NCBI GenBank assembly: GCA_040223615.1 | Contig: JAVKFY010000010.1 | Span: 1 to 64,000, forward strand | Source: JAVKFY01 sp040223615 | GTDB lineage: Bacteria > Pseudomonadota > Alphaproteobacteria > GCA-2731375 | Reading direction: 5' to 3' | Length of the DNA stretch: 64,000 bases | Shown: positions 8,562 through 17,498 of the stretch, piece by piece | How positions within the stretch are numbered: position 1 is the first letter of the stretch | Layout: each line of letters opens with the position of its first letter | Translations under genes and position numbers: made by a program | The notes under the pieces: model-generated | The model's input: the letters and a program-made list of their open reading frames with translations, nothing else | What the model was told of the DNA's origin: nothing | Databases searched by the model: none

Positions 8562-10151
8562 ATGATGACCTATCGCAAATTCGCCTATGCCGCGGTGATG
8601 GCCGGGCTGCTGGGCGGTGCCGCCGCGCCGGCGCTGGCCGCCTCGCACTCGATGGCCAAGGACGGCGGCACGCTGGTGATCCTTTCCAGCCAGGTGCCGC
8701 GCCACTTCAACCCTGCCGTGCAGTCCGGCACCGCGACCGCCGTGCCGGGCACGCAGATCTTCGCCACGCCGCTGCGCTACGGCACCGACTGGACGCCGCA
8801 GCCCTACCTGGCCGAGAGCTGGGCGATTTCCGACGACGGCCTGTCGATCACGCTGAACCTGGTGAAGGGCGCCAAGTTCCACGACGGCCAGCCGATCACG
8901 TCGGAGGACGTGGCCTTCTCGCTGGCCACGGTGAAGGCGAACCACCCGTTCAAGACCATGTACGGCGCGGTCGACTCGGTGGAGACGCCGGACGCGCACA
9001 CCGCGGTGATCAAGCTGAAGCAGCCGCACCCGGCGATCCTGCTGGCGATGTCATCAGCGCTGCTGCCGATCATTCCCAAGCACGTCTATGGCGACGGCCA
9101 GGAGCCGAAGACGCATCCGGCGAACGCCAAGCCGGTGGGCTCCGGCCCGTTCAAGTTCGTCGACTACAAGACCGGCGAGGCGATCACGCTGGAGAAGAAC
9201 CAGGACTACTTCATGCCTGGCAAGCCGCACCTCGATCGCATCGTGATCAAGATCATCAAGGACGCCTCGGCCCGCGTCATCGCCATGGAGCAGGGCGAGG
9301 GCCATATCTGGACCGAGACCGACAGCCGCAACATCCGCCGGCTGCAGAAGGCCAAGGGCCTGAACAGCGCCGACACCGGCTTCGAGGCGGTCGGCCCGAT
9401 CACCTGGCTGGCGTTCAACACGCAGAAGGCACCGCTGGACGACAAGCGGGTGCGTCAGGCGATCGCCTATGCCGTCGACCGCAACTTCATCATCAAGGCG
9501 CTGCACAGCGGCGTGTCGAAGGCGGCCACCGGCCCGATCGCGCCGGGCAGCCCGCTCTACTCGGGCGATGTCGAGACCTACGACCTCGACCTCGACAAGG
9601 CCAACGCGCTGCTCGACGCCGCCGGCCACAAGAAGGACGGCGACGGCAGGCGCTTCGGGCTGGAGATCGACTACATCCCGAACGTGCCGGAGCAGCAGCA
9701 GGCGATCGCCGAGTACCTGAAGCCGCAGCTCAAGAAGGTCGGCATCGAGGTCACCGTGCGCTCCTCGCCCGACTTCCCGACCTGGGCCAAGCGGGTGTCG
9801 AACCACGAGTTCGACATGACCATGGACATCGTCTTCAACTGGGGCGATCCGGTGATCGGCGTGCACCGCACCTACATCACCGAGAACATCCGCAAGGGCG
9901 TGATCTGGTCGAACACGCAAGGCTACAAGAACGCGACGGTCGACGAGCTGCTGGTCAAGGCCGGCATGGAAATGGACCTGGGGAAGCGCAAGGCGCTGTA
10001 CGCCGAGTTCCAGAAGATGGTCGCCGACGACCTGCCGATCTACTGGATCAACGTGCTGCCGTGGGTGACCTTCTATGCCGAGAATGTCGGCAACCCGCCG
10101 GTCGGCATCTGGGGCGGCATGTCGCCGATGGACGACACCTTCCTGAAATAG
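8562..10151 (+). CDS. ABC transporter solute-binding protein, family 5, first gene of importer operon
   Basis: 529-residue SBP_bac_5 protein. The frame is open from 8364, but ATG 8562 is preceded by AAAGGAGACG and gives a proper signal peptide (basic MMTYRK, Ala/Leu core, cleavage after APALA near residue 26). Family landmarks are LVKGAKFHDGQPITSEDVAFS, a GSGPFKFVDYKTGE segment and RVRQAIAYAVDRN. It is the periplasmic receptor for the membrane and ATPase subunits that follow. The ligand is unclear; the family takes di/oligopeptides, opines, nickel complexes and sugars. Confidence 0.92.
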   Translation: MMTYRKFAYAAVMAGLLGGAAAPALAASHSMAKDGGTLVILSSQVPRHFNPAVQSGTATAVPGTQIFATPLRYGTDWTPQPYLAESWAISDDGLSITLNLVKGAKFHDGQPITSEDVAFSLATVKANHPFKTMYGAVDSVETPDAHTAVIKLKQPHPAILLAMSSALLPIIPKHVYGDGQEPKTHPANAKPVGSGPFKFVDYKTGEAITLEKNQDYFMPGKPHLDRIVIKIIKDASARVIAMEQGEGHIWTETDSRNIRRLQKAKGLNSADTGFEAVGPITWLAFNTQKAPLDDKRVRQAIAYAVDRNFIIKALHSGVSKAATGPIAPGSPLYSGDVETYDLDLDKANALLDAAGHKKDGDGRRFGLEIDYIPNVPEQQQAIAEYLKPQLKKVGIEVTVRSSPDFPTWAKRVSNHEFDMTMDIVFNWGDPVIGVHRTYITENIRKGVIWSNTQGYKNATVDELLVKAGMEMDLGKRKALYAEFQKMVADDLPIYWINVLPWVTFYAENVGNPPVGIWGGMSPMDDTFLK

Positions 10152-10236
10152 CCGCGTTGAGGTTGAGGGCAATGCGCGAGCGGCGGGCCGGACAAGTACC
10201 GGCCCGCCGTGACGCCGTTTCCGGAGAGGCGCGCCG

Positions 10237-11223
10237 GTGGGCTGGATAGCCGTCGTCGGTCAACGCCTGCTGCACGCCATCGGGCTGCTGCTGGCGGTGC
10301 TGGTGCTGAACTTCACGCTGGTTCATATCGCGCCGGGCGATCCGGCCGAAGTGATCGCCGGCGAGATGGGCGGCGCCACCGAGGAGATGATGTCGGAGAT
10401 CCGGCGCATCTATGGCCTCGACCAGCCGTTCCACGTCCAGCTCGGCAGCTATCTCGGCCGCGTGCTGCAGGGCGACCTGGGCTATTCCTTCTTCTTCGAC
10501 CGGCCGGTCACCGAACTGATCCTGGAGCGGCTCGGCGCCACGCTGCTGCTGGTCACCACGTCGCTGCTGGTCGCGGTGTTCCTGGGTACCTTCCTGGGCG
10601 TGGTGGCGGCGCAACGGCCCAAGGGCCTGCTCAGCCACGTGGTCACCGTGCTGGCGCTGGTCGGCTACTCGGCCCCGGTATTCTGGACCGGGATCATGCT
10701 GCTGATCCTGTTCGCCTCGTGGATTCCGCTGTTCCCGGTCTCCGGCATGATCGACGTCGTGGCGGAGAACCAGGCCTGGTGGCAGGTCACGCTCGACGTC
10801 GGCCGCCACATGGTGCTGCCGGTGCTCACACTGTCGACGATCTACATCGCCTTCTACAGCCGGCTGGCACGGGCCTCGATGCTGGACGTGCTGGGCGCGG
10901 ACTACATCCGCACCGCGCGCGCCAAGGGGCTGAGCCGCACGCTGATCGTCTACAAGCACGCGCTGCGCAACGCGGTGCTGCCGGTCGTCACCTTCGCCGG
11001 CCTGCAGTTCGCGCAGCTGCTGTCCGGCGCGGTGCTGGTAGAAACCGTGTTCTCGTGGCCGGGTCTGGGCACGCTGGCCTTCGACTCGATCCTGCGACGC
11101 GACTCGCCGACGCTGCTGGGCATCCTGTTCTTCTCCGCGCTGATCGTCATCGTCGCCAACCTGCTGACCGACTTCAGCTACCGGCTGATCGACCCGCGCA
11201 TCCGCACGGGGGCCGCGAAATGA
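10237..11223 (+). CDS. ABC importer permease, DppB type
   Basis: 328-residue inner-membrane permease of the dipeptide/oligopeptide class with about six transmembrane segments and the first-loop PGDPAE motif of DppB/OppB. The cytoplasmic EAA-like loop DYIRTARAKGLSRTLIVYKH, which contacts the ATPases, is intact. The GTG start at 10237 has a GGAGAGG site. It overlaps the next permease by ATGA, so translation is coupled. Confidence 0.92.
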   Translation: MGWIAVVGQRLLHAIGLLLAVLVLNFTLVHIAPGDPAEVIAGEMGGATEEMMSEIRRIYGLDQPFHVQLGSYLGRVLQGDLGYSFFFDRPVTELILERLGATLLLVTTSLLVAVFLGTFLGVVAAQRPKGLLSHVVTVLALVGYSAPVFWTGIMLLILFASWIPLFPVSGMIDVVAENQAWWQVTLDVGRHMVLPVLTLSTIYIAFYSRLARASMLDVLGADYIRTARAKGLSRTLIVYKHALRNAVLPVVTFAGLQFAQLLSGAVLVETVFSWPGLGTLAFDSILRRDSPTLLGILFFSALIVIVANLLTDFSYRLIDPRIRTGAAK

Positions 11224-12113
11224 GCGACGATGCGATGCCGCAGGCGGTTGCCGAGGAGATCGTGCTCAAAGTCGAGCATCCGGTCGCGGAAGCGTGGCGG
11301 ATGTTCATCGGCAACGGCTCGGCGATCGCCGGGCTGGTGATCTTGACGCTGGTCATCGGGGCAAGCGTGTTCGGCCCGCTGTTTTATCCCAACGATCCCT
11401 TCGAGCTGGTTTGGGCGCCGCTGTCGCCGCCGGGCGAGGAAGGCTTCCTGCTCGGCACCGACTATCTCGGCCGCGATCTGATCGCCGGCATCATCTATGG
11501 CGGCCGCGCAACGCTGGCGGTCGGCGCCTGCGCGGCGCTGCTGACCATCACCATCGGCGTCACCATCGGCGCGCTGGCCGGCTACTACCGCGGCTGGGTC
11601 GACGAGGTGCTGATGCGGATCACCGAGTTCTTCCAGGTGCTGCCGCCGCTGCTGCTGGCGATGGTGCTGGTGATGCTGTTCCGCCCGTCGCTGCCGACCA
11701 TCGCGATCGCCATCGGCGTGGTCTCGTGGACCAGTGCGGCACGCCTGACCCGGGCGGAGTTCCTGCGCATCCGCGAGCTGGAGTACGTGAAGGCGGCGCG
11801 CGCCATCGGGGCCAGGAACGGCCGCATCATCTGGCGGGTGATCCTGCCGAACGCGGCGCCGCCGCTGATCGTTTCCGCGGCGCTGTCGGTCGGCGTGGCG
11901 ATCCTGTTCGAAGCCGGCCTGAGTTTCCTCGGCCTGACCGACCAGAACGTGATGAGCTGGGGCTACCTGATCGGCGCCAACCGGCCCTACATCCTCGACG
12001 CGTGGTGGGCGGTGACCTGGCCCGGCGTGGCGATCTTCATGACCGTGCTGTCGGTCAGCCTGATCGGCGACGGGCTGAACGACGCGCTGAACCCGAAGCT
12101 TAGAAGACGATGA
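11220..12113 (+). CDS. ABC importer permease, DppC type
   Basis: 297-residue second permease. It has an N-terminal cytoplasmic segment, then TM1 and the LLGTDYLGRD motif diagnostic of DppC/OppC, and an EAA-like loop YVKAARAIGARNGRIIWRVI. The ATG lies inside the stop region of the DppB gene (ATGA). The frame is open further upstream, but that part is only a shadow of DppB. It forms the membrane channel with DppB. Confidence 0.92.
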   Translation: MSDDAMPQAVAEEIVLKVEHPVAEAWRMFIGNGSAIAGLVILTLVIGASVFGPLFYPNDPFELVWAPLSPPGEEGFLLGTDYLGRDLIAGIIYGGRATLAVGACAALLTITIGVTIGALAGYYRGWVDEVLMRITEFFQVLPPLLLAMVLVMLFRPSLPTIAIAIGVVSWTSAARLTRAEFLRIRELEYVKAARAIGARNGRIIWRVILPNAAPPLIVSAALSVGVAILFEAGLSFLGLTDQNVMSWGYLIGANRPYILDAWWAVTWPGVAIFMTVLSVSLIGDGLNDALNPKLRRR

Positions 12114-12168
12114 GCGGGCAACAGCACGCTCACCTTTCTAAGTGGGCCGTGTCCCGCTGGGCGCAGCG

Positions 12169-13161
12169 ATGAGTTCTCTTCTCGAAGTCGACGGCCTGAA
12201 GGTCGAGTTCGATACCCGCGACGGCGTCGCCCGGGTGATCGACGACCTGTCCTTCACCCTGGCCGACGGCGAGACGCTGGGCATCGTCGGCGAGAGCGGC
12301 TGCGGCAAGTCGATGACGGCGCTGGCGGTGATGGGGCTGGTGCCGATCCCGCCCGGCCGCGTCGCCGGCGGCGCCATCCGGCTGGAGGGCGAGGACCTGG
12401 TCGCCGCCGACGAGGCGCGCATGCGCCAGATCCGCGGCAACGACATCTCGATGATCTTCCAGGAACCGATGACGTCGCTGAACCCGGTATTCACCGTCGG
12501 CGAGCAGATCGCCGAGACGGTCCGCGAGCACCAGGGCCTGAGCCGGCGCCAGGCGCTGGCGCGCGCGGAGGAGATGCTGCGCGCGGTCGCCATCCCCGCC
12601 GCCGAGCAGCGCGTCAACGAATACCCGCACCAGCTGTCCGGCGGCATGCGCCAGCGGGTGATGATCGCCATGGCGCTGGCCTGCCGCCCGCGCGTGCTGA
12701 TCGCTGACGAGCCGACCACGGCACTGGACGTGACGGTGCAGGCGCAGATCTTCGACCTGCTGCGCGACCTGCAGCGCGAGACCGGAACGGCGATCATCCT
12801 GATCACCCACGACATGGGCGTGATCGCCGAGATGACCCAGCGCGTGGTGGTGATGTATGCCGGCCGCAAGGTCGAGGACGGGCCGGTCGGGCAGATACTC
12901 TCCAACCCGAGCCATCCCTACACCCAGGGGCTGATCGCCTGCGTACCGCACCTGCAAGCCGAGCCGCCGCTGGTCCGGCCGCTGCTGACCGAGATTCCCG
13001 GCGTCGTCCCGGGCCTGGCCGAGCTCGGCCGCGGCGGCTGCCCGTTCGCGCCACGCTGCGCACATGCCATGGACCAATGCCGGCAGAGCATGCCGCCACC
13101 GACGCAGGTCGGTGAAGGACACAGCGCCGCCTGCTGGCTGCTGGAGAGCAAACCGGCGTGA
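12169..13161 (+). CDS. ABC importer ATPase, DppD type
   Basis: 330-residue ATPase: Walker A GESGCGKS at 41-48, signature LSGGMRQR, Walker B VLIADEPTTALD, and the C-terminal oligopeptide/dipeptide (oligo_HPY) cysteine motif CPFAPRCAHAMDQC. A GTG at 12142 would add nine residues, but the family begins a few residues before LLEVDGL, so ATG 12169 is preferred; neither has a strong ribosome site. The stop overlaps the GTG of the next gene (GTGA). Confidence 0.9.
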   Translation: MSSLLEVDGLKVEFDTRDGVARVIDDLSFTLADGETLGIVGESGCGKSMTALAVMGLVPIPPGRVAGGAIRLEGEDLVAADEARMRQIRGNDISMIFQEPMTSLNPVFTVGEQIAETVREHQGLSRRQALARAEEMLRAVAIPAAEQRVNEYPHQLSGGMRQRVMIAMALACRPRVLIADEPTTALDVTVQAQIFDLLRDLQRETGTAIILITHDMGVIAEMTQRVVVMYAGRKVEDGPVGQILSNPSHPYTQGLIACVPHLQAEPPLVRPLLTEIPGVVPGLAELGRGGCPFAPRCAHAMDQCRQSMPPPTQVGEGHSAACWLLESKPA

Positions 13162-14747
13162 GTAGGCCAGCTGGCTGGACGCGCAGCGTCTATCCCGTCG
13201 TCTGCCTACTGCTGTTCGCCATCGCCGTTGCGCCGCTATGGCTGGTCGAGCATCCGCCGCTGCAGGACTACTTCAACCTGCTGGCCCGGCTGCGGCTGCT
13301 GACCGATCCCGACCATCCGGCGTTCGACAGCTACTACCGGATCGAGTGGCGCTTCCTGCCGGCGCTGGGGCTGGAACTGGTGGCGATCCCACTGACCACG
13401 CTGGTGGCGCCGGCGGCGGCGATCAAGCTGACCGTCACGCTGTGCTTCGCCGGCCTGATCGCCACGACCATGGCGGTGCACCGCGGGCTCTACGGCGGGA
13501 CCACGCCGGTGACCGCGCTGGCCTTCCTGCTGCTGTGGAACGAGGCGACGCATGTCGGGCTGATCGGCTACCTCGTCGGCTGCGTCCTGGCGCTGGCCCT
13601 GATCGCGCTGTGGCTGCGGCTGGCGGAACGGCCCGGCCCGCGGCTCGCGATCTGCCTGCCGCTGGCGGTGCTGCTGCTGCTGGCGCACCTCTACGCCTTC
13701 GCTTTCATGGGCCTGGCGCTGGCCGCCGTCGAGGTCACCGCCGCCGCCCGCCACGGCAACTGGGGCCGACGGTTCCTGCACCTGGCGTTGCTGGCGCTGG
13801 TTCCGGCGCTGTGCCTGCTGCTGCTCGGCCCGGCGCTCGACGCCTACCGCGCGCCGGAGACCGGCGGCGACACCACCGGCATGTTCGCCGAGCTGGTCGA
13901 ACAGTCGCGGCTCTACTTCCACCGCAAGGGGCTCTACCTCTGGTACCTGATCGGCGGCGACATCGTGAACGGGCGGCCGATGGAACTGGTCGCGCGGGTC
14001 ACCGGCGCCATCGTCGCGATGCTCGCCATTCTGACGCTGATCGCCGCGCGGCGCCTGCCGGCCGCCGCCGCGCTGGCGGTGCTGGCGCTGATGCTGGCGG
14101 TCTACCTGGTGCTGCCGCCGCGCCTGGCCGGCAGCTTCGTGGCCGACTGGCGGCTGCTGATCCCGGTCGGCTTCTTCGCGCTCGCCGCCTTGCCCGCCGC
14201 GCCGGAGCGCGAGATGTATCGCGCCGTCGAGGTCACCGTGGTGGTCGCGGTCGCGGTGCTGCTGAGCTGGCGCGCATGGGACATCCAGCGCACCTGGCAG
14301 GGCGCGCAGCACCACATCGCCGACTTCGACGCCGCGACGGCGGCGCTACCGGACGGCGCCAAGCTCTATCCCTACGTCATGCAGGTACCGTGGGTCGGGC
14401 CGCAGTATCGCCGCGATACCCGCTTTCTCATCCACATCGCCAGCCGCGCGGTCGACCGCAACGCGGCGCTGGTGCCGACCCAGTTCGCCACCCCGGCGGC
14501 GCAGGCGCTGCGCTTCCAGCCGGACTACGACGAGGTGCGCCTGCCGTGGGCGGACAAGCTGGAGGACCGGGTCACCGTGCACTGGGACGACGTGCTCGGT
14601 TTCTTCGACCACGTGCTGGTGGTTAAGCTGTCGGACCTGCCGGATGCGCCGGACGTCGGCCTGCCCGGCGCGGGCCTGAAACTGGTCGGCGAGGCCGGCG
14701 TGTTCCGGCTCTACGAGATCGAACGGGGAGATAGGGATGGCGGCTGA
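13158..14747 (+). CDS. Polytopic membrane protein of unknown function embedded in the ABC operon
   Basis: 529 residues with roughly ten or more hydrophobic segments separated by short loops. The N-terminal region after TM1 contains VEHPPLQDYFNLLARLRLL, resembling the first periplasmic loop of GT-C-type membrane glycosyltransferases and of uncharacterised proteobacterial membrane proteins. The last ~150 residues look soluble. It overlaps DppD by GTGA and DppF by 11 nt, so it is translated as part of the importer operon, although such operons normally contain only the five transporter genes. Base composition matches its neighbours, so the arrangement does not look recent. I do not recognise a function. 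Confidence 0.8.
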   Translation: MSRPAGWTRSVYPVVCLLLFAIAVAPLWLVEHPPLQDYFNLLARLRLLTDPDHPAFDSYYRIEWRFLPALGLELVAIPLTTLVAPAAAIKLTVTLCFAGLIATTMAVHRGLYGGTTPVTALAFLLLWNEATHVGLIGYLVGCVLALALIALWLRLAERPGPRLAICLPLAVLLLLAHLYAFAFMGLALAAVEVTAAARHGNWGRRFLHLALLALVPALCLLLLGPALDAYRAPETGGDTTGMFAELVEQSRLYFHRKGLYLWYLIGGDIVNGRPMELVARVTGAIVAMLAILTLIAARRLPAAAALAVLALMLAVYLVLPPRLAGSFVADWRLLIPVGFFALAALPAAPEREMYRAVEVTVVVAVAVLLSWRAWDIQRTWQGAQHHIADFDAATAALPDGAKLYPYVMQVPWVGPQYRRDTRFLIHIASRAVDRNAALVPTQFATPAAQALRFQPDYDEVRLPWADKLEDRVTVHWDDVLGFFDHVLVVKLSDLPDAPDVGLPGAGLKLVGEAGVFRLYEIERGDRDGG

Positions 14748-15768
14748 CGAAGCGTTGCTGGAGGTCGCCGACCTGAAGGTGCACTTCCCGATCCGCAAGC
14801 GGCCGTTCGAGGCGCCGAGCAAGGTACACGCGGTGGACGGCGTCAGCTTCGAGGTCGCGCGCGGCACCACCTTCGGGCTGGTCGGCGAGAGTGGCTCCGG
14901 CAAGACCACAACGGCGCTGGCGGTGATGCGCCTGGCGCCGATCACGGCCGGTGACGTGCGTCTCGGCGATACCGACATCGGCCGCCTGGAGGGCGAGGCG
15001 CTGCGGCAGCAGCGCCGGCGCATGCAGATCATTTTCCAGGATCCCTACTCGTCGCTGAATCCGCGGGTGCGCGCCGGCGCCATCGTGCGTGAGCCGCTGG
15101 ACCTGATGAACATCGGCACGCCGGCCGAGCGCGAGGCGCGGGTCGCCGAGCTGTTCCGCCATGTCGGACTCAGGCCTGAGCAGCGCGCGCTGTTCCCGCA
15201 CCAGTTCTCCGGCGGCCAGCGCCAACGCATCGGCATCGCCCGGGCACTCGCCACCCAGCCGGACCTGATCGTCTGTGACGAGCCGGTCTCGGCGCTGGAC
15301 GTGGCGATCCAGGCGCAGATCCTGAACCTGCTGCGCGAGCTGCAGTCGACCTTCGGCCTGACCTACCTGTTCATCAGCCACGACCTCGGCGTCGTGCAGT
15401 ACATGTGCGACGAGGTCGCGGTGATGTATCTCGGCCAGATCGTCGAGCAGGCCGACCGCATCAGTTTGTTCAAGCGGCCGCTGCATCCCTACACCTGGGC
15501 GCTACTGTCCGCCGTGCCGTCGGCCGACCCGGCGCGCATCGGCGTGGAGCGCATCCGCCTGCAGGGCGACCCGCCAAGCCCGATCGACCCGGCGCCCGGC
15601 TGCCGCTTCGCCGGTCGCTGCCCCTTCGCCGTCGACCAATGCCGCGCCGAGACGCCGTCGCTGCGCGCGATCCAGGGCACCGAACACCGCGTCGCCTGCC
15701 ACCTGGTCACCGACGACGGCGTGGCGCCCGCAAGCGCATCTCGACGGGCTGAGCTTCACCAAGCCTGA
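14737..15768 (+). CDS. ABC importer ATPase, DppF type
   Basis: 343-residue second ATPase: Walker A GESGSGKT at 50-57, signature FSGGQRQR, Walker B LIVCDEPVSALD, H-loop FISHDLGV, and the C-terminal oligo_HPY motif CRFAGRCPFAVDQC. ATG 14737 follows GGGGAGATAGGG and overlaps the membrane-protein gene by 11 nt. It completes the SBP-B-C-D-F set needed for a peptide/opine-type importer. Confidence 0.92.
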   Translation: MAADEALLEVADLKVHFPIRKRPFEAPSKVHAVDGVSFEVARGTTFGLVGESGSGKTTTALAVMRLAPITAGDVRLGDTDIGRLEGEALRQQRRRMQIIFQDPYSSLNPRVRAGAIVREPLDLMNIGTPAEREARVAELFRHVGLRPEQRALFPHQFSGGQRQRIGIARALATQPDLIVCDEPVSALDVAIQAQILNLLRELQSTFGLTYLFISHDLGVVQYMCDEVAVMYLGQIVEQADRISLFKRPLHPYTWALLSAVPSADPARIGVERIRLQGDPPSPIDPAPGCRFAGRCPFAVDQCRAETPSLRAIQGTEHRVACHLVTDDGVAPASASRRAELHQA

Positions 15769-15775
15769 CTCGGAA

Positions 15776-15792
15776 CCAACGTAGACCGTTGG
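15776..15792 (+). terminator. Short hairpin after the ABC operon
   Basis: CCAACG-TAGAC-CGTTGG forms a perfect 6-bp stem starting 7 nt after the DppF stop. No U-tract follows, so it is at best a weak or factor-assisted terminator. The following ~130 nt are AT-richer and should hold the RTX gene promoter. Confidence 0.4.
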
Positions 15793-15926
15793 CTCGCAAG
15801 TGTGACATGCGCAAGCCTTAATCCAGCAGCCAACTTTCAGTGCATATTAGATGTAGCAATCTTGTGTGAAAGCACTGTATTTTTAGATCAATAATTGCCG
15901 TTCGGACAAAAAATAGGGAGATGCCA

Positions 15927-17348
15927 ATGGTTAGCTTTGGCGATACAGGCAACAACCTCCTTACCGCGTTGAGCACAGGTGAAAACGTCTCCGGTCGTAG
16001 CGGTGACGATACATTGCAGGGAAGCGCCGCAGCCGATTACCTGAACGGTGGTGAAGACGACGACTCCGTTTTCGGCAACGATGGTGCCGATACGGTGATT
16101 GGTGGCAACGGTGAGGACAGCCTGCGAGGGGGCAGTGGCGATGATCTGATCATCGGGACAAACGGGGTCGATGACATCGACGGAGACGATGGCGACGACA
16201 TCATCATCGTCGACAGGTCATCCGACTTCGCACTCATCGATGCCGGTACAGGTCGCGACACGAGCTTTTTGCTCGGCATGTCCCAGCCGACCAAGTTTAT
16301 TTCTGAGATCGTCGTCATCGATGGCTTTCTTATCGGTGAAGCATATCTGAGCCGTAACGAACTCCGAGTCCAGATCTTCGAATTCGATAGCTCGCAGAAC
16401 CTCGTCGTCTTCTCTGATTTCGAAGCCATCGACGAGTTTTCGGACTTACAAAATGGCGTGGAGTTCGCCTCGTCGTCAGCGCTACAGATTCAGCTCGCGG
16501 ATAACATTCAGCTCGAGCTGCTCACCTTCGGCTCGCTTAACGCGACATCGGGAAACTTCCAGATCACCGAAGGTGTTCTCCCGCTCCAGAATTTCGTAGC
16601 GACCGACTTCACAACTGCCGGCACAGGCGGAAGCGATACTATGGTCGGTTCGTTCGACAGCGATAGCATTGGCGGTGGTGACGGCAACGACTCACTTTGG
16701 GGTACTGGATCTGGCGACTACCTGTATGGCGGCCTCGGCGACGACAGCCTCTATGGCAATCTCGGCGACGACTTCATTGTCGGTAACGAAGGCAATGATG
16801 GCGCTAAAGCCCATATCGGCGACGATTTCCTGTTCGGCGGCGGGGGCGCCGACCAAATGTTCGGCGGCGGCGGAGAAGATCGCATGCGCGGCGGCAGCGG
16901 CAACGACACATTGAACGGCAACTCCGGAGACGACATCATCATCGGCTCCGATGGTAGTGACGTTCTCCGGGGTCAGGCTGGTACCGATGTAATCTTCGGC
17001 GGAGACGACAACGATAACGTCGTCGGCATGCAGGGCGCGGACACCCTGTTCGGCGGTGCGGGCAATGACACGTTGATCGGTGGCGCCGCGGACGACGATC
17101 TGACCGGCGGCGTCGGTGCAGATGCCTTCGTGTTTCAGGCAAACCAAGGCAGCAATCGGATTCTCGACTTCGCTGTCGGTGTCGATAAGATCAGCCTTGT
17201 TGGTGTCGCCAGCTTCGCCGCACTTACCATTGTCGATACTGAAGACGGTGCGCAGATCACGTTCGAAGATAGCCCGACTACTGCGATCACCGTAACCAGC
17301 GTGCTCGCGAGCCAACTCAGCGCCGGCGACTTCTTCTTCAGCGCATGA
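15927..17348 (+). CDS. RTX calcium-binding repeat protein
   Basis: 473-residue acidic protein with two blocks of GGxGxDx(L/I/F)x nonapeptide repeats (about residues 22-92 and 232-406) separated by a ~135-residue non-repeat region I do not recognise. The C-terminus (GADAFVFQ...ILDFAVGVDKISL...GDFFFSA) is the typical serralysin/hemolysin-type tail that carries the type I secretion signal. There is no N-terminal signal peptide. Two in-frame ATGs exist; AGGGAG abuts 15921 and is ideally 6 nt from 15927, so the latter was chosen. No ABC exporter, membrane fusion or TolC gene is nearby. Composition is AT-richer than average. Confidence 0.85.
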   Translation: MVSFGDTGNNLLTALSTGENVSGRSGDDTLQGSAAADYLNGGEDDDSVFGNDGADTVIGGNGEDSLRGGSGDDLIIGTNGVDDIDGDDGDDIIIVDRSSDFALIDAGTGRDTSFLLGMSQPTKFISEIVVIDGFLIGEAYLSRNELRVQIFEFDSSQNLVVFSDFEAIDEFSDLQNGVEFASSSALQIQLADNIQLELLTFGSLNATSGNFQITEGVLPLQNFVATDFTTAGTGGSDTMVGSFDSDSIGGGDGNDSLWGTGSGDYLYGGLGDDSLYGNLGDDFIVGNEGNDGAKAHIGDDFLFGGGGADQMFGGGGEDRMRGGSGNDTLNGNSGDDIIIGSDGSDVLRGQAGTDVIFGGDDNDNVVGMQGADTLFGGAGNDTLIGGAADDDLTGGVGADAFVFQANQGSNRILDFAVGVDKISLVGVASFAALTIVDTEDGAQITFEDSPTTAITVTSVLASQLSAGDFFFSA

Positions 17349-17498
17349 TCATGTGCCACGTCCGGCAGCGGTGGACTTAAGATCTTCGCTAGCGGTGGAC
17401 GGTTGGGCGCCGCTACGATCCTGGTAGTCGGAACTAGGGCGTTCGGCACCAAGTAGCTTGGCGGCCTGTACTGCTTCGCCGCCAAGGAGGGACATCAA

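Noticed and set aside
17367..17400. Direct repeat AGCGGTGGAC at 17367 and 17391
   Set aside because: Only two short copies after the RTX gene; no insertion element or attachment-site context.
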